Shown here: piece after piece, positions 43,608 through 61,533 of the stretch
How the letters are laid out: each line of letters opens with the position of its first letter
Numbering within the stretch: the first letter of the stretch is position 1
Source of the DNA: Pseudomonas mangrovi
Lineage (GTDB): Bacteria > Pseudomonadota > Gammaproteobacteria > Pseudomonadales > Pseudomonadaceae
Assembly: GCF_003052585.1 (NCBI RefSeq)
Contig: NZ_QASN01000020.1
Span: 682,001 to 746,000 of the forward strand
DNA length: 64,000 bases
Direction: 5' to 3'
Notes under the pieces: generated by a model
Database searches by the model: none
What the model saw: the letters and a program-made list of their open reading frames with translations, nothing else
What the model was told of the DNA's origin: nothing
Program-made: the position numbers and the translations under genes

Positions 43608-44929
43608 GGTTTTCTCCGTTGCCGCGGGCTGGCCTGATCCAGTGCGGACAGGTGTGCGAGCTTGTCGCGGATCTTGCCTTCCAGGCCGCGGGGTGCCGGC
43701 TGATAGTACTGGCGCGGCGTCATGGCCTCGGGGAAGTAGTCTTCGCCGGCGGCATAGGCATCCGGCTCGTCATGCGCGTAGCGGTATTCGTCACCGTAGC
43801 CGAGCTCCTTCATCAGCCGGGTCGGCGCATTGCGCAGGTGTAGCGGCACCTCCAGCGAACCCTGCTCGGCGGCGTCGCGCATCGCTGCCTTGAACGCCGT
43901 ATAGACCGCATTGCTCTTCGGCGCACAGGCCAGATAGACCACCGCCTGCGCCACCGCCAGCTCACCCTCGGGGCTGCCCAGGCGCTCCTGTACATCCCAG
44001 GCGTTCAGGCACAGGCCCAGCGCGCGCGGATCGGCATTACCGATGTCCTCGCTGGCCATGCGCACCACCCGGCGCGCCAGATAAAGCGGGTCGCAGCCGC
44101 CATCAAGCATGCGCGCGTACCAGTAAAGCGCAGCATCCGGACTGGAGCCGCGGATGGACTTGTGCAGTGCGCTGATCTGGTCGTAGAAGGCTTCGCCACC
44201 CTTGTCGAAGCGCCGGCGACTGTCGCCGAGCAGGCTCTGCAGCAGCTCGACACCGATTTCGCCGCCGTCCTCGACCAGATCTGCCGCGTTCTCCAGCAGA
44301 TTGAGCACCCGCCGGCCATCGCCATCAGCCGCGCTCATGAGTATCTGCTGTGCCTCGTCGGACAGTCTCAACTGGCGCTCGCCCAGGCCTTTCTGCTCCT
44401 CCAGCGCACGCCCGATCAACTGGCGCAATGCGGCCTCGTCCAGGCTCTTGAGCACGTACACCCGCGCGCGCGACAGCAGCGCGTTGTTCAGTTCGAACGA
44501 GGGGTTCTCGGTGGTCGCGCCGATGAAGATCAGCGTGCCGTCCTCGACGTAAGGCAGGAAGGCATCCTGCTGCGACTTGTTGAAGCGGTGCACCTCATCG
44601 ACGAACAGAATGGTCCGCCGGCCGGACTGCGCCGCATGCTGACGGGCGATCTCGACCGCCTGGCGAATCTCCTTGACCCCGGAGAGCACCGCCGAGAGGG
44701 TCTCGAAGTGCGCATCCGACACCTGCGCGAGCAACCGTGCCAGGGTGGTCTTGCCGACCCCGGGCGGGCCCCAGAAGATCATCGAATGCAGCGCGCCCTG
44801 CTCCAGCGCCTCGCGCAGCGGCTTGCCCTTGCCCAGCAGGTGCTCCTGGCCGACGTATTCGTCCAGGCTGGCGGCCCGCAGACGGGCTGCCAGGGGCTGG
44901 GCGATCGGGGGGCGGCCGAACAGGTCCAA
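43604..44929 (-). CDS. rarA: replication-associated recombination protein A
   Basis: 441 residues, AAA+ ATPase of the MgsA/WRNIP1 family acting at stalled replication forks with SSB. Walker [17 protein letters not shown] (about 56-71), Walker [21 protein letters not shown], sensor region [18 protein letters not shown], and the C-terminal oligomerisation part ([20 protein letters not shown]). Between lolA (12 bp upstream) and crcB (overlap). Confidence 0.97.
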   Translation of the reverse strand: MDLFGRPPIAQPLAARLRAASLDEYVGQEHLLGKGKPLREALEQGALHSMIFWGPPGVGKTTLARLLAQVSDAHFETLSAVLSGVKEIRQAVEIARQHAAQSGRRTILFVDEVHRFNKSQQDAFLPYVEDGTLIFIGATTENPSFELNNALLSRARVYVLKSLDEAALRQLIGRALEEQKGLGERQLRLSDEAQQILMSAADGDGRRVLNLLENAADLVEDGGEIGVELLQSLLGDSRRRFDKGGEAFYDQISALHKSIRGSSPDAALYWYARMLDGGCDPLYLARRVVRMASEDIGNADPRALGLCLNAWDVQERLGSPEGELAVAQAVVYLACAPKSNAVYTAFKAAMRDAAEQGSLEVPLHLRNAPTRLMKELGYGDEYRYAHDEPDAYAAGEDYFPEAMTPRQYYQPAPRGLEGKIRDKLAHLSALDQASPRQRRKP

Positions 44930-44941
44930 GATGCTGGTCCG

Positions 44942-45568
44942 CTATTCCTGGATCACATCCACGCCTTCGGGAATCTCGAAGGTGAACTTATCCGGGTTGA
45001 GAATCTCGTTCATCTTCACGCCGAGGAAGAGGATGTTGGTGCGCTGACCGACACTGTCGATCAGTTGCATGTCATTGATCACGCCGCCGCGGAAGGACAG
45101 GCGCAAGCTGTCGAACAGGGTATCGCTGCTCTTGGGCTTGAGGATGAAATCGACCACATCGCCGGCTTCCTTGTGGGTGATCTCGAAGCTCTCGCGGATC
45201 TGCGACACATCCCCGGAGAGCAACAGCGCGGGGGTATGGGTCAGCCTCTGGTCGAGCGCCTGGATGGTGACCTGCTCCAGATCCGGGTCATACAGCCAGA
45301 CCTTCTGCCCATCGGAAACCAGCAACTGCTCCAGCGGCGCATCGGTATGCCAGCGCAGCTGGCCGGGTCGCTTGAGCGCCAGCTCGCCGGAAGTCTCCTG
45401 CAGATGGGTGCCGGATGCATCCAGGGTCAACTGCGAGAAGCGCGCAGTCAGGGTCTTGGCATTGCCGAGCAGGCCGGACAGTCGCTTCGCCGTGGCCTCC
45501 TCGTCGGCCTGGGCGCCGAGGGTGAAACAGGCCAGGCTGGCCACAAGCAGCAAACGGATCAGGCGCAT
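44942..45568 (-). CDS. lolA: outer-membrane lipoprotein carrier protein LolA
   Basis: 208 residues. Periplasmic chaperone that carries lipoproteins from LolCDE to LolB. The signal peptide is [20 protein letters not shown]. The mature protein has LARFSQ-like [40 protein letters not shown] and [14 protein letters not shown], the LolA barrel. It lies 27 bp after ftsK, 12 bp before rarA. Confidence 0.96.
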   Translation of the reverse strand: MRLIRLLLVASLACFTLGAQADEEATAKRLSGLLGNAKTLTARFSQLTLDASGTHLQETSGELALKRPGQLRWHTDAPLEQLLVSDGQKVWLYDPDLEQVTIQALDQRLTHTPALLLSGDVSQIRESFEITHKEAGDVVDFILKPKSSDTLFDSLRLSFRGGVINDMQLIDSVGQRTNILFLGVKMNEILNPDKFTFEIPEGVDVIQE

Positions 45569-45595
45569 TGGATTCCTCGAAACAGGTTGGATAAA

Positions 45596-48001
<2,406 letters not shown>

Positions 48002-48212
48002 AACGCTGGGTTCCTGCGCTGGGCGTTTCTTCAATACGGAAGGGGTAATGAGATCGGCATTGTACGGCTTCACCGGCTGCATGCCATGCGGCAGGCCACA
48101 CTCGCGATCGGCTTTCCGCCATCCCCCACCTTCGGTGTAGGATACCCGGCATTCCCCACTCCGACGCGGCCCAATTGGACCACGCATTGTTTTTACAGAC
48201 AAAGGCTTATGA

Positions 48213-49172
<960 letters not shown>

Positions 49173-49179
49173 GCCGCTC

Positions 49180-49878
49180 GTGCTCACCTGGCTGTCGCGT
49201 GACGATCTGGCCTTCCCCCCGCTGGAGAAGGCCCTTCGCGAGCCCAACGGGCTGTTGGCGGCCGGCGGTGACCTGTCCGCGCAGCGTCTGATCGCTGCCT
49301 ATCGGCATGGTTGCTTTCCCTGGTATCAGGGCGAACAGCCACTGTTGTGGTGGTCACCCGATCCGCGCACCGTTCTCTTCCCCAACGAACTGCATGTCTC
49401 CCGCAGCCTCGCCAAGTGCCTGCGCCAGCAGCGCTTCCAGGTGACATTCGATCAGGATTTTGCCGCCGTGATCCGCGAGTGCGCAGGTCCGCGCAGCTAT
49501 ACCGACGGTACCTGGATCACCGACGCGATGCGGAGCGCCTACCAGCAGCTGCATGAAATGGGAGTGGCTCATTCGGTTGAGGTCTGGCACGACGAACAAC
49601 TCGTCGGCGGCCTGTACGGCCTGGCGATGGGTCGCCTGTTTTTCGGGGAATCCATGTTCAGTCGCGCCGACAACGCATCCAAGGTGGGCTTCGTCACCCT
49701 CGTGCGGCAGCTTCAGCAATGGGATTTCGTACTGATCGACTGCCAGATGCCGACCACTCATCTGCAAAGCTTGGGAGCCCGCCCCATCCCGCGCAGCGAA
49801 TTTGCTGCGGCGCTGCGGACCCATCTCGACCAACGGAGCCTGGCCGACTGGCGTTCCTGTGCGAGTCCGCAAGCCTGA
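49180..49878 (+). CDS. aat: leucyl/phenylalanyl-tRNA-protein transferase
   Basis: 232 residues. Adds Leu or Phe to N-terminal Lys/Arg of proteins, making them N-degrons. Family core is clear: [48 protein letters not shown] and the [18 protein letters not shown] active-site region. The start is GTG 49180. It forms a pair with bpt, next on the same strand, and fits with clpS/clpA downstream, which destroy its products. Confidence 0.96.
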   Translation: MLTWLSRDDLAFPPLEKALREPNGLLAAGGDLSAQRLIAAYRHGCFPWYQGEQPLLWWSPDPRTVLFPNELHVSRSLAKCLRQQRFQVTFDQDFAAVIRECAGPRSYTDGTWITDAMRSAYQQLHEMGVAHSVEVWHDEQLVGGLYGLAMGRLFFGESMFSRADNASKVGFVTLVRQLQQWDFVLIDCQMPTTHLQSLGARPIPRSEFAAALRTHLDQRSLADWRSCASPQA

Positions 49879-49915
49879 CATACACTTGTGCAAGGCCTCC
49901 CTCGAGAAGATGCCG

Positions 49916-50623
49916 ATGACCGAACTGGCGCGTCTGAAGTTCTATGCCACCCAACCCCATCCCTGCAGCTATCTGCCGGACGAGCAGGCCACGACCCTGT
50001 TCCTAGACCCGGCACAGCCGATGGATACCCAGGTGTACGGCGAGCTGTCCGAAGTCGGCTTTCGTCGCAGTGGCGATCATCTGTATCGCCCGCATTGCCA
50101 ACGCTGCAACGCCTGCATCCCTGCACGCCTGCCCGCCTGCCTGTTCCAGCCCAATCGCCAGCAACGCAAGATCATCAAGCGCAACGCTGACCTGCAGGTA
50201 CGGCCGGTCAAACCGGTCTTCCGCGAGGAGTACTACCAGCTGTATTCGCGCTATATCGAACAGCGTCACGCCGACGGCGACATGTACCCCCCAAGTCGCG
50301 AACAGTTCTCCACCTTCCTGGTGCGTGACCTGCCGTTCTGCCGCTTCTACGAGTTCCGACTGGACGAGCGGCTGCTTGCGATAGCGGTCACCGACGTACT
50401 GCCCAACGGTCTCTCGGCGGTTTATACCTTCTACGATCCGGACGAGGAAAAACGCAGCCTGGGACGCTATGCAATCCTCTGGCAGATTGGCGAAACCGCA
50501 CGTCTGGGGCTGGAGGCGCTCTATCTGGGTTACTGGATTCGCGCCTGTCGCAAGATGAACTACAAGACCCAATATCGGCCCATCGAACTCTTCGTCAATC
50601 AGCGCTGGAGCCTTCTGACATAG
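49916..50623 (+). CDS. bpt: aspartate/glutamate leucyltransferase (Bpt)
   Basis: 235 residues. Adds Leu to N-terminal Asp or Glu for ClpS-dependent decay; also called ate in older annotation. It has the N-terminal Cys cluster [13 protein letters not shown] and the GNAT-like core [20 protein letters not shown] and [23 protein letters not shown] 49916 has GAGAAG with 6-nt spacing, so I prefer it to ATG 49910. Same strand as aat, 37 bp apart. Confidence 0.95.
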   Translation: MTELARLKFYATQPHPCSYLPDEQATTLFLDPAQPMDTQVYGELSEVGFRRSGDHLYRPHCQRCNACIPARLPACLFQPNRQQRKIIKRNADLQVRPVKPVFREEYYQLYSRYIEQRHADGDMYPPSREQFSTFLVRDLPFCRFYEFRLDERLLAIAVTDVLPNGLSAVYTFYDPDEEKRSLGRYAILWQIGETARLGLEALYLGYWIRACRKMNYKTQYRPIELFVNQRWSLLT

Positions 50624-50719
50624 GGCCTTGGCGGACGCTGCAATTTTCGGGCACAATGCACGCCGTTTTTGCCGGCTTATGCTGGCCACTCACCAAGAAA
50701 TTCCCGAGGGCTCTACTGC

Positions 50720-50938
50720 ATGTCGAAAGAAGACAGCTTCGAAATGGAAGGCACTGTCGTCGACACCCTGCCCAACACCATGTTTCGCGTGGAGTTGGAA
50801 AATGGGCACGTCGTTACCGCGCACATCTCCGGAAAGATGCGCAAGAACTACATCCGCATTCTGACCGGCGACAAGGTACGGGTAGAACTGACTCCCTACG
50901 ATCTGAGCAAAGGCCGCATCACCTACCGCGCCCGCTGA
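50720..50938 (+). CDS. infA: translation initiation factor IF-1
   Basis: 72 residues, the full S1/OB-fold protein that occupies the ribosomal A site in initiation. The sequence runs [20 protein letters not shown] and ends [13 protein letters not shown], both nearly invariant. The gene stands 96 bp after bpt and ends at a strong hairpin shared with clpA. Confidence 0.98.
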
Positions 50939-50946
50939 AACCGCTC

Positions 50947-50978
50947 AGAAAAACGCCCAGCATCTGCTGGGCGTTTTC
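50947..50978. terminator. bidirectional terminator between infA and clpA
   Basis: AAAAACGCCCAG-CATCT-GCTGGGCGTTTTC: a symmetric stem with A-run on the left and T-run on the right, so it can end both infA (plus) and clpA (minus). Confidence 0.88.
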
Positions 50979-50993
50979 GTTTCCGCAACTAAC

Positions 50994-53264
<2,271 letters not shown>

Positions 53265-53292
53265 GGCTTCACCTCATATCCGGGCGGCTGCT

Positions 53293-53646
53293 TCAGCCGT
53301 CCTTCTCTATCTCACAGAGTAGCGGATGCTGGCTCTCTCTTGCATATTGGTTCACCTGCATTGCCTTGGTTTCGGCGATATCGCGGGTGAAAAGGCCACA
53401 AACTGCCCTGCCTTCTGTATGAACGGTCAACATGATTTTAGTTGCCGCTTCCCGATTGTGATTGAAGAAGACCTCGAGGACCTCGACCACGAAGTCCATT
53501 GGTGTGTAGTCGTCGTTGAACAGCACCACCTTGTACATCGGCGGCCGCCGTAGCTGGGGCCGGGCCTCCTGCAGGGCCAGACCGCTGGCGTCGTCTTCCG
53601 CAGGTTGCTGGCTGTCTTGATTGAATGTTAGTCGAATAGCTGGCAT
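53293..53646 (-). CDS. clpS: ATP-dependent Clp protease adapter ClpS
   Basis: 117 residues. Binds N-degron residues and delivers them to ClpA. The substrate pocket region [20 protein letters not shown] and [19 protein letters not shown] are conserved, the flexible N-terminal arm is present. I chose ATG 53646 ([10 protein letters not shown] start); the open frame reaches 53802 but those residues are not family-like. Divergent from cspD over 233 bp, in which I see no other gene. Confidence 0.95.
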   Translation of the reverse strand: MPAIRLTFNQDSQQPAEDDASGLALQEARPQLRRPPMYKVVLFNDDYTPMDFVVEVLEVFFNHNREAATKIMLTVHTEGRAVCGLFTRDIAETKAMQVNQYARESQHPLLCEIEKDG

Positions 53647-53879
53647 CACAAGCACGCTTGAGTCGGGACTGGATAGATGGAGGATGTGGGATTCTAGATG
53701 GACTTTGACCCGGTTCTCAGGCATCCGACACACGGCCTTGACTATCGGGAAATCAATGTTAAAAAACGTAAATGCCCTTTTACGGGTGTCAGGGCCTCGC
53801 ATTGCTGTCCGGTTCTCCGGATGCGTGGTTGAAGTGGATGATACTCCAGAGATGGGGTCCTTTGCAGAGGGATAACAGC

Positions 53880-54137
53880 ATGCTCAGCGGTAAGGTCAAG
53901 TGGTTCAACAACGCCAAGGGCTATGGATTCATCCTCGCCGACGGCCGAGATGAGGACCTGTTCGCTCATTACTCGGCAATCCAGATGGATGGCTACAAGA
54001 CGCTCAAGGCCGGTCAGGCCGTGCGCTTCGATATCGTGCAGGGACCCAAGGGCTTGCACGCCGTGAACATTTGCTCCGCGATCGCTGAAGCCGGCGTTGC
54101 GACCTCTCAGCAGCAGGAGGCTACCGTCGAGGTTTGA
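53880..54137 (+). CDS. cspD: cold-shock-domain protein CspD
   Basis: 85 residues: one cold-shock domain with RNP1 (KGYGFI) and RNP2 (DLFAHYSAI), then a short acidic tail. In E. coli CspD inhibits replication in stationary phase. ATG 53880 follows AGAGGGATAACAGC. Place next to clpS is common in Proteobacteria. Ends at the shared terminator with icd. Confidence 0.94.
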   Translation: MLSGKVKWFNNAKGYGFILADGRDEDLFAHYSAIQMDGYKTLKAGQAVRFDIVQGPKGLHAVNICSAIAEAGVATSQQQEATVEV

Positions 54138-54150
54138 GCTCCACGGAAAT

Positions 54151-54183
54151 GAAAAAAGCCGGTCATTTGACCGGCTTTCTTTT
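54151..54183. terminator. bidirectional terminator between cspD and icd
   Basis: AAGCCGGTCA-TT-TGACCGGCTT is flanked by AAAAA on the left and CTTTTT on the right, so it serves cspD (plus) and icd (minus). Confidence 0.88.
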
Positions 54184-54200
54184 TACCGCAAGCGTTGCTT

Positions 54201-55457
54201 TTACATGTGCTCGATCATGGCGTCGCCGAACTGCGAGCAGGATTGCAACTGCGCGCCTTCCATCAGACGCTCGAAGTCATAGGTGACCTTCTTCGCCGCG
54301 ATGGCGCCTTCGGTGCCCTTGATAAGCAGATCGGCCGCTTCGAGCCAGCCCATGTGGCGCAGCATCATCTCGGCGGAGAGGATCAGCGAGCCCGGGTTGA
54401 CCTTGTCCTGACCAGCATACTTGGGCGCAGTGCCGTGGGTCGCTTCGAACATGGCAATGGTGTCGGACAGGTTGGCACCCGGGGCGATGCCGATGCCGCC
54501 CACTTCCGCCGCCAGGGCGTCGGAGAGGTAGTCACCGTTCAGGTTCAGGGTCGCGATCACGTCGTATTCGGCCGGACGCAGCAGGATCTGCTGCAGCATG
54601 GCGTCGGCGATCGCATCCTTGACCACGATGGTCTTGCCGGTATTCGGGTTCTTGAACTGCATCCACGGGCCGCCATCCAGCAGCTCGGCGCCGAACTCGT
54701 CACGCGCGACCTCGTAGCCCCACTCCTTGAAGGCTCCTTCGGTGAACTTCATGATGTTGCCCTTGTGGACGATGGTGACCGAACGACGATCGTTGTCCAC
54801 GGCATACTGCAGGGCCTTGCGCACCAGGCGCTTGGTGCCTTCCAGCGAGACCGGCTTGATGCCGATACCACAGTTCTCGGTAAAACGGATCTTCTTGACG
54901 CCCATTTCCTCGGTAAGGAATTTGATGACCTTCTCGGCCTCAGGCGAACCGGCTTTCCACTCGACGCCGGCATAGATGTCTTCGGAGTTCTCGCGAAAAA
55001 TCACCATGTCCACGTCGCCGGGATTCTTCACCGGGCTTGGTACACCGGTGAACCAGCGTACCGGACGCTGGCAGACGTACAGATCCAGCTCCTGGCGCAA
55101 GGCCACGTTCAGCGAGCGGATACCGCCACCGACCGGCGTGGTCAGCGGGCCCTTGATCGACACGACGTAGTCGCGCACGGCTTCGAGAGTCTCCTTCGGC
55201 AGCCAGGTGTCCTGGTCATAGACCTGGGTGGCCTTCTCGCCGGCATAGATTTCCATCCAGGAGATCTTGCGCTGGCCGTTGTAGGCTTTCTGCACGGCGG
55301 CATCGACCACCTTGATCATCACCGGGGAAATATCCACACCAATGCCGTCACCCTCGATGTAGGGAATGATCGGATTGTTCGGTACGTTGAGGGACATGTC
55401 GGCGTTGACGGTGATTTTGTCACCGCTCGCTGGCACCTGGATCTTTTGGTATCCCAT
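54201..55457 (-). CDS. icd: isocitrate dehydrogenase (NADP), homodimeric type
   Basis: 418 residues. Oxidises isocitrate to 2-oxoglutarate in the TCA cycle. Isocitrate-binding residues are in the conserved [17 protein letters not shown] segment (regulatory Ser) and RDEFGAE; the cofactor part has [22 protein letters not shown] 55457 is chosen because [15 protein letters not shown] is the usual start; a frame open to 55676 has no support. Together with AceA it sets the split between TCA cycle and glyoxylate shunt. Confidence 0.97.
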   Translation of the reverse strand: MGYQKIQVPASGDKITVNADMSLNVPNNPIIPYIEGDGIGVDISPVMIKVVDAAVQKAYNGQRKISWMEIYAGEKATQVYDQDTWLPKETLEAVRDYVVSIKGPLTTPVGGGIRSLNVALRQELDLYVCQRPVRWFTGVPSPVKNPGDVDMVIFRENSEDIYAGVEWKAGSPEAEKVIKFLTEEMGVKKIRFTENCGIGIKPVSLEGTKRLVRKALQYAVDNDRRSVTIVHKGNIMKFTEGAFKEWGYEVARDEFGAELLDGGPWMQFKNPNTGKTIVVKDAIADAMLQQILLRPAEYDVIATLNLNGDYLSDALAAEVGGIGIAPGANLSDTIAMFEATHGTAPKYAGQDKVNPGSLILSAEMMLRHMGWLEAADLLIKGTEGAIAAKKVTYDFERLMEGAQLQSCSQFGDAMIEHM

Positions 55458-55552
55458 GCTGGACTCCGTTGCTCTCGTGGTCTGGTACTTCGTCGCGCGG
55501 GTGACGCAACGAAAGAATCTGTTTGGAGGGGTCTCAAAGAAGCGCTCCATTC

Positions 55553-55569
55553 TTGTAGTTTTTCTACAA
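55553..55569. promoter_or_regulatory. TTGTAG-N5-CTACAA palindrome upstream of icd
   Basis: A perfect 6-bp inverted repeat around TTTTT, 96 bp before the icd start in the 287-bp divergent gap between icd and the nudix gene. It recalls carbon-metabolism operators (HexR: TTGT-N7-8-ACAA), but the spacer here is 9, so I do not assign a regulator. No gene is seen in the gap. Confidence 0.45.
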
Positions 55570-55744
55570 AAAGTCACGCCTTCGTTCTTCGGCCTTCGCC
55601 CCTCACTGCCTATACAACTGCCTGCAGGCTTGCTCTCGCTCATGTAGTCCCGCGAACAGGTGTGCCTGCCGCGCACTTATCCTAGCAGTTGCTCTGCACT
55701 CCAATGCACTAGGATGATGACCCTCGCCGCAGAGGAGAAAAAGT

Positions 55745-56182
55745 ATGCGCTTCACCCCCCATGTAACCGTTGCGACCATAGTCGAGGACCAGGGTCGCTT
55801 CCTGCTGGTTGAAGAACTGGCCGACGGCCGGGAAGTATTAAACCAGCCTGCCGGACATTTGGAAGCAGACGAAAGTCTCACCCAGGCGGCGCTGCGCGAA
55901 ACCCTCGAAGAAACCGGCTGGGAAGTCGAGCTTACCGCCGTCACCGGCATCTATCTGTACACCGCCCCCAGCAACGGCATCACCTATCAACGTGTCTGCT
56001 TTGCTGCCCGCCCGATCAGACACTGCGACGAGTTGCCGCTTGATGACGGCATCATCGGGCCACGCTGGCTGACCCGCGCCGAGCTCGCCGAACAGCCGCA
56101 GCGCTGGCGCAGCGAGCTGGTAATGCGCTGCATCGACGACTATCTGGCCGGCTCGCGCCACTCTCTGAGCCTGATTCGTTGA
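55745..56182 (+). CDS. nudJ: Nudix hydrolase, NudJ-like
   Basis: 145 residues. The Nudix box is intact: GHLEADESLTQAALRETLEE then TGW (G-x5-E-x7-R-E-x2-E-E). NudJ-type enzymes hydrolyse HMP-PP and nucleoside di/triphosphates. Start ATG 55745 follows GAGGAGAAAAAGT. It lies 73 bp before mnmA, the same linkage as in E. coli and Pseudomonas. Confidence 0.9.
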   Translation: MRFTPHVTVATIVEDQGRFLLVEELADGREVLNQPAGHLEADESLTQAALRETLEETGWEVELTAVTGIYLYTAPSNGITYQRVCFAARPIRHCDELPLDDGIIGPRWLTRAELAEQPQRWRSELVMRCIDDYLAGSRHSLSLIR

Positions 56183-56255
56183 GCGCTCTGACGACGGATA
56201 GAGCGCAGCCCTTCTGTTAGAATCCGCGGTTTTCCGCAGTCACTGTCCTATTCCC

Positions 56256-57371
56256 ATGACCGAGCCAGCCAAAACCCGTGTGATCGTCGGCATGTCCGGC
56301 GGCGTGGACTCCTCCGTTTCCGCACTTCTGCTGCTGGAGCAGGGCTATCAGGTGGAAGGCCTGTTCATGAAGAACTGGGAGGAAGACGACGGCACCGAGT
56401 ACTGTACCGCCCGCGAAGACCTGGCCGACGCCCAGGCCGTCTGCGACCGGATCGGGATCAAGCTGCATACGGCGAACTTTGCTGCGGAATACTGGGACAA
56501 CGTGTTCGAGCACTTCCTGGCCGAGTACAAGGCCGGGCGCACGCCGAATCCGGACATCCTCTGCAACCGCGAGATCAAGTTCAAAGCCTTCCTGGAATAC
56601 GCGCTGAGCCTGGGCGCGGACCTGATAGCCACCGGCCACTACGTGCGTCGCCGCGATGTCAAGGGCCGGACCGAATTGCTCAAGGGCCTGGATCCGAACA
56701 AGGACCAGAGCTACTTCCTGCATGCCGTCGGCGGCGAGCAGATCGCCAGAACCCTGTTCCCGGTCGGTGAACTGGAAAAGCCCGCCGTGCGCGCGATCGC
56801 CGAAAAGTACCAACTGGCCACTGCCAAGAAGAAAGACTCGACCGGCATCTGCTTCATCGGCGAACGACGCTTCAGCGATTTTCTCAAGCAGTACCTGCCA
56901 GCCCAGCCCGGCGACATCGAGACCACCACCGGCGAGGTCATCGGCCGCCATCACGGCCTGATGTACCACACCATCGGCCAGCGCCAGGGGCTCGGCATCG
57001 GCGGCATGAAAGACGCCGGGGACGAGCCTTGGTACGTACTGCGCAAGGATCTGACTCGCAACGTGCTTGTCGTCGGTCAGGGCAACGCCCATCCGTGGCT
57101 GTTCTCCATGGGCCTGAGCGTCAGCCAGGTCTACTGGGTCAATCCGATCGACATCCCCACCGAAGGCTTGCGCCTGACGGCCAAGGTGCGTTACCGCCAG
57201 GCAGATCAAGCCTGTACCCTTCGTTGCAGCGGCGCCGGCTACCACCTGACCTTCGATCAGCCACAGCGTGCAGTTACGTCGGGGCAGTCGGTGGTGCTCT
57301 ACGACGGCGAGATCTGCCTGGGTGGCGGCGTCATCGAGTCGATGGACGGCGTGCCGGAGCAGCAAGCATGA
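56256..57371 (+). CDS. mnmA: tRNA-uridine 2-sulfurtransferase
   Basis: 371 residues. Adds sulfur to U34 of tRNA-Lys, -Glu and -Gln, with sulfur from TusE (encoded at 37835-38170). PP-loop [15 protein letters not shown] (12-26), catalytic Cys C103 ([12 protein letters not shown]) and C198 ([12 protein letters not shown]). The stop overlaps hflD (ATGA at 57368). Confidence 0.97.
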   Translation: MTEPAKTRVIVGMSGGVDSSVSALLLLEQGYQVEGLFMKNWEEDDGTEYCTAREDLADAQAVCDRIGIKLHTANFAAEYWDNVFEHFLAEYKAGRTPNPDILCNREIKFKAFLEYALSLGADLIATGHYVRRRDVKGRTELLKGLDPNKDQSYFLHAVGGEQIARTLFPVGELEKPAVRAIAEKYQLATAKKKDSTGICFIGERRFSDFLKQYLPAQPGDIETTTGEVIGRHHGLMYHTIGQRQGLGIGGMKDAGDEPWYVLRKDLTRNVLVVGQGNAHPWLFSMGLSVSQVYWVNPIDIPTEGLRLTAKVRYRQADQACTLRCSGAGYHLTFDQPQRAVTSGQSVVLYDGEICLGGGVIESMDGVPEQQA

Positions 57372-57991
57372 GCCCATTGCAGGAGCAACTGGTCGCCCTC
57401 GGCGCCGTCTTCGAAGCCGCCGTCCTCGCGGATCGCCTGGCGCGGACCGGCCAGATCAGTGAAGCGGGCCTTGGGTGCATGTTCGGCAGCCTGCTGGCCC
57501 GCGATCCAAAGAACACGCTCGAGGTTTACGGCGGCGACGATTTCAGCCTGCGCGACGGCTACAAGGCATTGCATAGCGCCCTCAGCCGCGACCCCGCGAC
57601 CCTGCAGCGCGAGCCGCTGCGCTACGCCCTGGCGATGATTGCACTGGAGCGCAAGCTCGACCGCCGTGACGACATGCTCGACGTCATCGGCAGCCGGCTT
57701 GAGCAGATCCGTCTGCAGGTCGGTCATTTCGGCCTGACCCACGACAACGTCGCGGCAGCCTTCGGCGGCCTCTATCAGGACACCATCAGCACCTTCAGCC
57801 AGCGCATCCAGGTGCATGGCGAGATGCGCTACCTGCAGCAGGCCGGCACCGCCTCGCGTATCCGCGGACTGCTGCTCGCCGGGATTCGCTCGGCGCGGCT
57901 CTGGCGTCAGCTCGGCGGACACCGCTGGCAGCTGGTTTTCAGCCGCGGCAAGCTGCTGCGCGAACTGCAACCGATGCTGGATCGGCAATGA
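57368..57991 (+). CDS. hflD: high frequency lysogenization protein HflD
   Basis: 207 residues, mostly helical, peripheral inner-membrane protein (YcfC). E. coli HflD binds phage lambda CII. The N-terminal [20 protein letters not shown] and the conserved [14 protein letters not shown] are visible. ATG 57368 overlaps mnmA and its own stop overlaps the EamA gene (ATGA at 57988), so three genes are chained. Confidence 0.94.
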   Translation: MSPLQEQLVALGAVFEAAVLADRLARTGQISEAGLGCMFGSLLARDPKNTLEVYGGDDFSLRDGYKALHSALSRDPATLQREPLRYALAMIALERKLDRRDDMLDVIGSRLEQIRLQVGHFGLTHDNVAAAFGGLYQDTISTFSQRIQVHGEMRYLQQAGTASRIRGLLLAGIRSARLWRQLGGHRWQLVFSRGKLLRELQPMLDRQ

Positions 57992-58863
57992 GCCCCGCCG
58001 CCGTCAGGGCGGTGAAGCCGCTGCAGGGCGCTGCACTGCTGGCTCTTTCGGCGTTGCTGTTCTCGCTGATGGGCGTCGGCATACGCGAAGTCTCGACCAG
58101 CGTCGGCAACGAGTCGGTGGTGTTCTTTCGCAACCTGGTCGGGGTGATCCTGTTCCTGCCGCTGATCCTTGCTCGCGGGATCCAGCCGCTGAAGACCCGG
58201 CGACTCAAGTCCCACCTGTGGCGCACCACCTACGGTCTGGCGGCGATGTACTGCTTCTTCTACGCCATCGCCCATCTACCGCTGGCCGACGCCATGCTGT
58301 TCACCTACGCAGCGCCGGTGTTCACCCCGATCATCGCCTGGTGGTGGCTGAAAGAGCCGCTGTCGCGACGCATGCTCGGCATGGCGCTGATCGGCCTGGC
58401 CGGCGTGCTGCTGGTTGCAAAACCAAGCGCCGCGATTCTGGACAGCCTGTCTCTGGTTGGCGTGGCGGCGAGTCTGCTGGCGGCCTTCGCCTTCGTCTCG
58501 ATCCGCGAAATGAGCGACACCGAACCGGTCTATCGCATCGTCTTCTACTTCTCCCTGTTCAGCGCACTGGCATCGGCCATCCCGCTGATCTGGGCCTGGC
58601 AGCCGCTGAGCCTGCGCGAGCTGGTGCTGCTAGGCGTCATCGGCCTGCTCGCCACCACCAGCCAACTGGTGATGTCCAAGGCCTACAGCCTGGCGCCGCC
58701 CGGCATCATTGGTCCGTTCGCCTACCTGGCCATCGTGTTTTCCGGGATCATCGCCTGGCTGGCGTGGGATGAAACGCCCGGCCTGACCTCGCTGATCGGC
58801 GCCGGCATGATCTTCACCGCCAGCCTGCTGTCGATTCCGCGCCGGTCCAAACCATCTTCCTGA
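57988..58863 (+). CDS. EamA/DMT family transporter
   Basis: 291 residues with ten predicted membrane helices in two EamA repeats (first [20 protein letters not shown], second [17 protein letters not shown]). Probably an exporter of small metabolites; substrate not known. Third member of the mnmA-hflD chain by a 4-bp overlap. Confidence 0.88.
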   Translation: MSPAAVRAVKPLQGAALLALSALLFSLMGVGIREVSTSVGNESVVFFRNLVGVILFLPLILARGIQPLKTRRLKSHLWRTTYGLAAMYCFFYAIAHLPLADAMLFTYAAPVFTPIIAWWWLKEPLSRRMLGMALIGLAGVLLVAKPSAAILDSLSLVGVAASLLAAFAFVSIREMSDTEPVYRIVFYFSLFSALASAIPLIWAWQPLSLRELVLLGVIGLLATTSQLVMSKAYSLAPPGIIGPFAYLAIVFSGIIAWLAWDETPGLTSLIGAGMIFTASLLSIPRRSKPSS

Positions 58864-58890
58864 CTTCGAGCCGGCGCGTTTCATGTATGA

Positions 58891-60300
<1,410 letters not shown>

Positions 60301-60319
60301 TCTCGGGATGCTTCCTGTA

Positions 60320-60347
60320 CGCCCGGCGAAGTCCGGGCGTTTTTATT
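60320..60347 (+). terminator. Rho-independent terminator of purB
   Basis: CGCCCGG (60320-60326) pairs with CCGGGCG (60333-60339) around CGAAGT, followed by TTTTTATTT. Confidence 0.9.
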
Positions 60348-60366
60348 TGAATTCAAGGTTTTGAAG

Positions 60367-61533
60367 ATGAATGCTGATGTACCACTACAACTGCTCGGCG
60401 GCCTGACTGCACGCCAGTTCCTCAAGGACTACTGGCAGCGCAAACCTCTACTGGTGCGCCAGGCCATTCCCGACTTCGAGAGTCCGATCAGCCCCGATGA
60501 GCTGGCCGGCCTTGCGCTCGAGGAAGAAGTGGAGTCGCGCCTGGTCATCGAGCATGGCGAGCACCCCTGGGAGCTGCGCCGCGGCCCTTTCGAAGAAGAC
60601 ACCTTCAGCCAACTGCCGGAGCGCGACTGGACCCTGCTGGTGCAGGCGGTCGATCAATTCGTTCCCGAAGTCGCCGAGTTACTGGAGCATTTCCAGTTTC
60701 TGCCGAGCTGGCGCATCGATGACGTGATGATCAGCTTTGCGGCACCCGGTGGTGGCGTCGGTCCGCACTACGACAACTACGACGTATTCCTGCTGCAGGG
60801 CCATGGCACGCGGCGCTGGCGGATCGGCCAGATGTGCGACAGCGACAGCCCGCTGCTGGCCCACGCCGACCTGCGCATCCTCGCCGACTTCGAACAGACC
60901 GAGGAGTGGGTGCTGGAGCCCGGCGACATGCTCTATCTGCCGCCACGCCTGGCTCACTACGGCACGGCCGAGGACGGCTGCATGACCTACTCGGTAGGCT
61001 TCCGCGCGCCCAGCGCCGCCGAAGTACTCACCCACTTCACCGACTTCCTCGCGCAGTTCCTGCCGGACGAGGAGCGCTACAGCGACGCCGGCATAGCGCC
61101 GAGCAGCGACCCGCACCAGATCCAGCGAGACTCGCTGGATCGACTCAAGGCACTACTGACCGAACACATGAGCGACGAACGCCTGCTGCTGACCTGGTTT
61201 GGCCAGTTCATGACCGAGCCACGCTACCCCGAGCTGGTCGCCGGCGAAGAAATGCCGCTGGGCGAGTTCCTCGATGCCATGGAGAACGGCGCCGTGTTGC
61301 TGCGCAATCCGAGCGCACGCCTGGCCTGGAGCGAGATCGACCTGGGGCTGATGCTTTTCGCCAGCGGACAGAGCCGATTGCTCTCTGCCGAGCTGAGGGA
61401 GCTGCTCAAGCTGATCTGTTCGGCGGAATCGCTGCATCTTGCAAACCTTTCCGAATGGCTCAGCCACGAAGACGCGCGCACCCTGCTGTGGGAGCTGATC
61501 AAACAGGGCAGCCTGGAGTTCGCCAATGACTGA
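60367..61533 (+). CDS. roxA: ribosomal oxygenase RoxA (YcfD), JmjC-type
   Basis: 388 residues. Fe(II)/2-oxoglutarate oxygenase; E. coli YcfD hydroxylates an arginine of ribosomal protein L16. Iron ligands are visible: H134 and D136 (VGPHYDNYDVFL), H197 (PPRLAHYG). The C-terminal part has the winged-helix and dimer region. ATG 60367 has AAGG 9 nt upstream; TTG 60361 is less likely. It overlaps the GNAT gene by 8 bp. Confidence 0.93.
   Translation: MNADVPLQLLGGLTARQFLKDYWQRKPLLVRQAIPDFESPISPDELAGLALEEEVESRLVIEHGEHPWELRRGPFEEDTFSQLPERDWTLLVQAVDQFVPEVAELLEHFQFLPSWRIDDVMISFAAPGGGVGPHYDNYDVFLLQGHGTRRWRIGQMCDSDSPLLAHADLRILADFEQTEEWVLEPGDMLYLPPRLAHYGTAEDGCMTYSVGFRAPSAAEVLTHFTDFLAQFLPDEERYSDAGIAPSSDPHQIQRDSLDRLKALLTEHMSDERLLLTWFGQFMTEPRYPELVAGEEMPLGEFLDAMENGAVLLRNPSARLAWSEIDLGLMLFASGQSRLLSAELRELLKLICSAESLHLANLSEWLSHEDARTLLWELIKQGSLEFAND

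Noticed and set aside
55553-55569. HexR operator before icd
   Set aside because: HexR sites are TTGT-N7-8-ACAA; here the spacer is 9, so I only report a palindrome.
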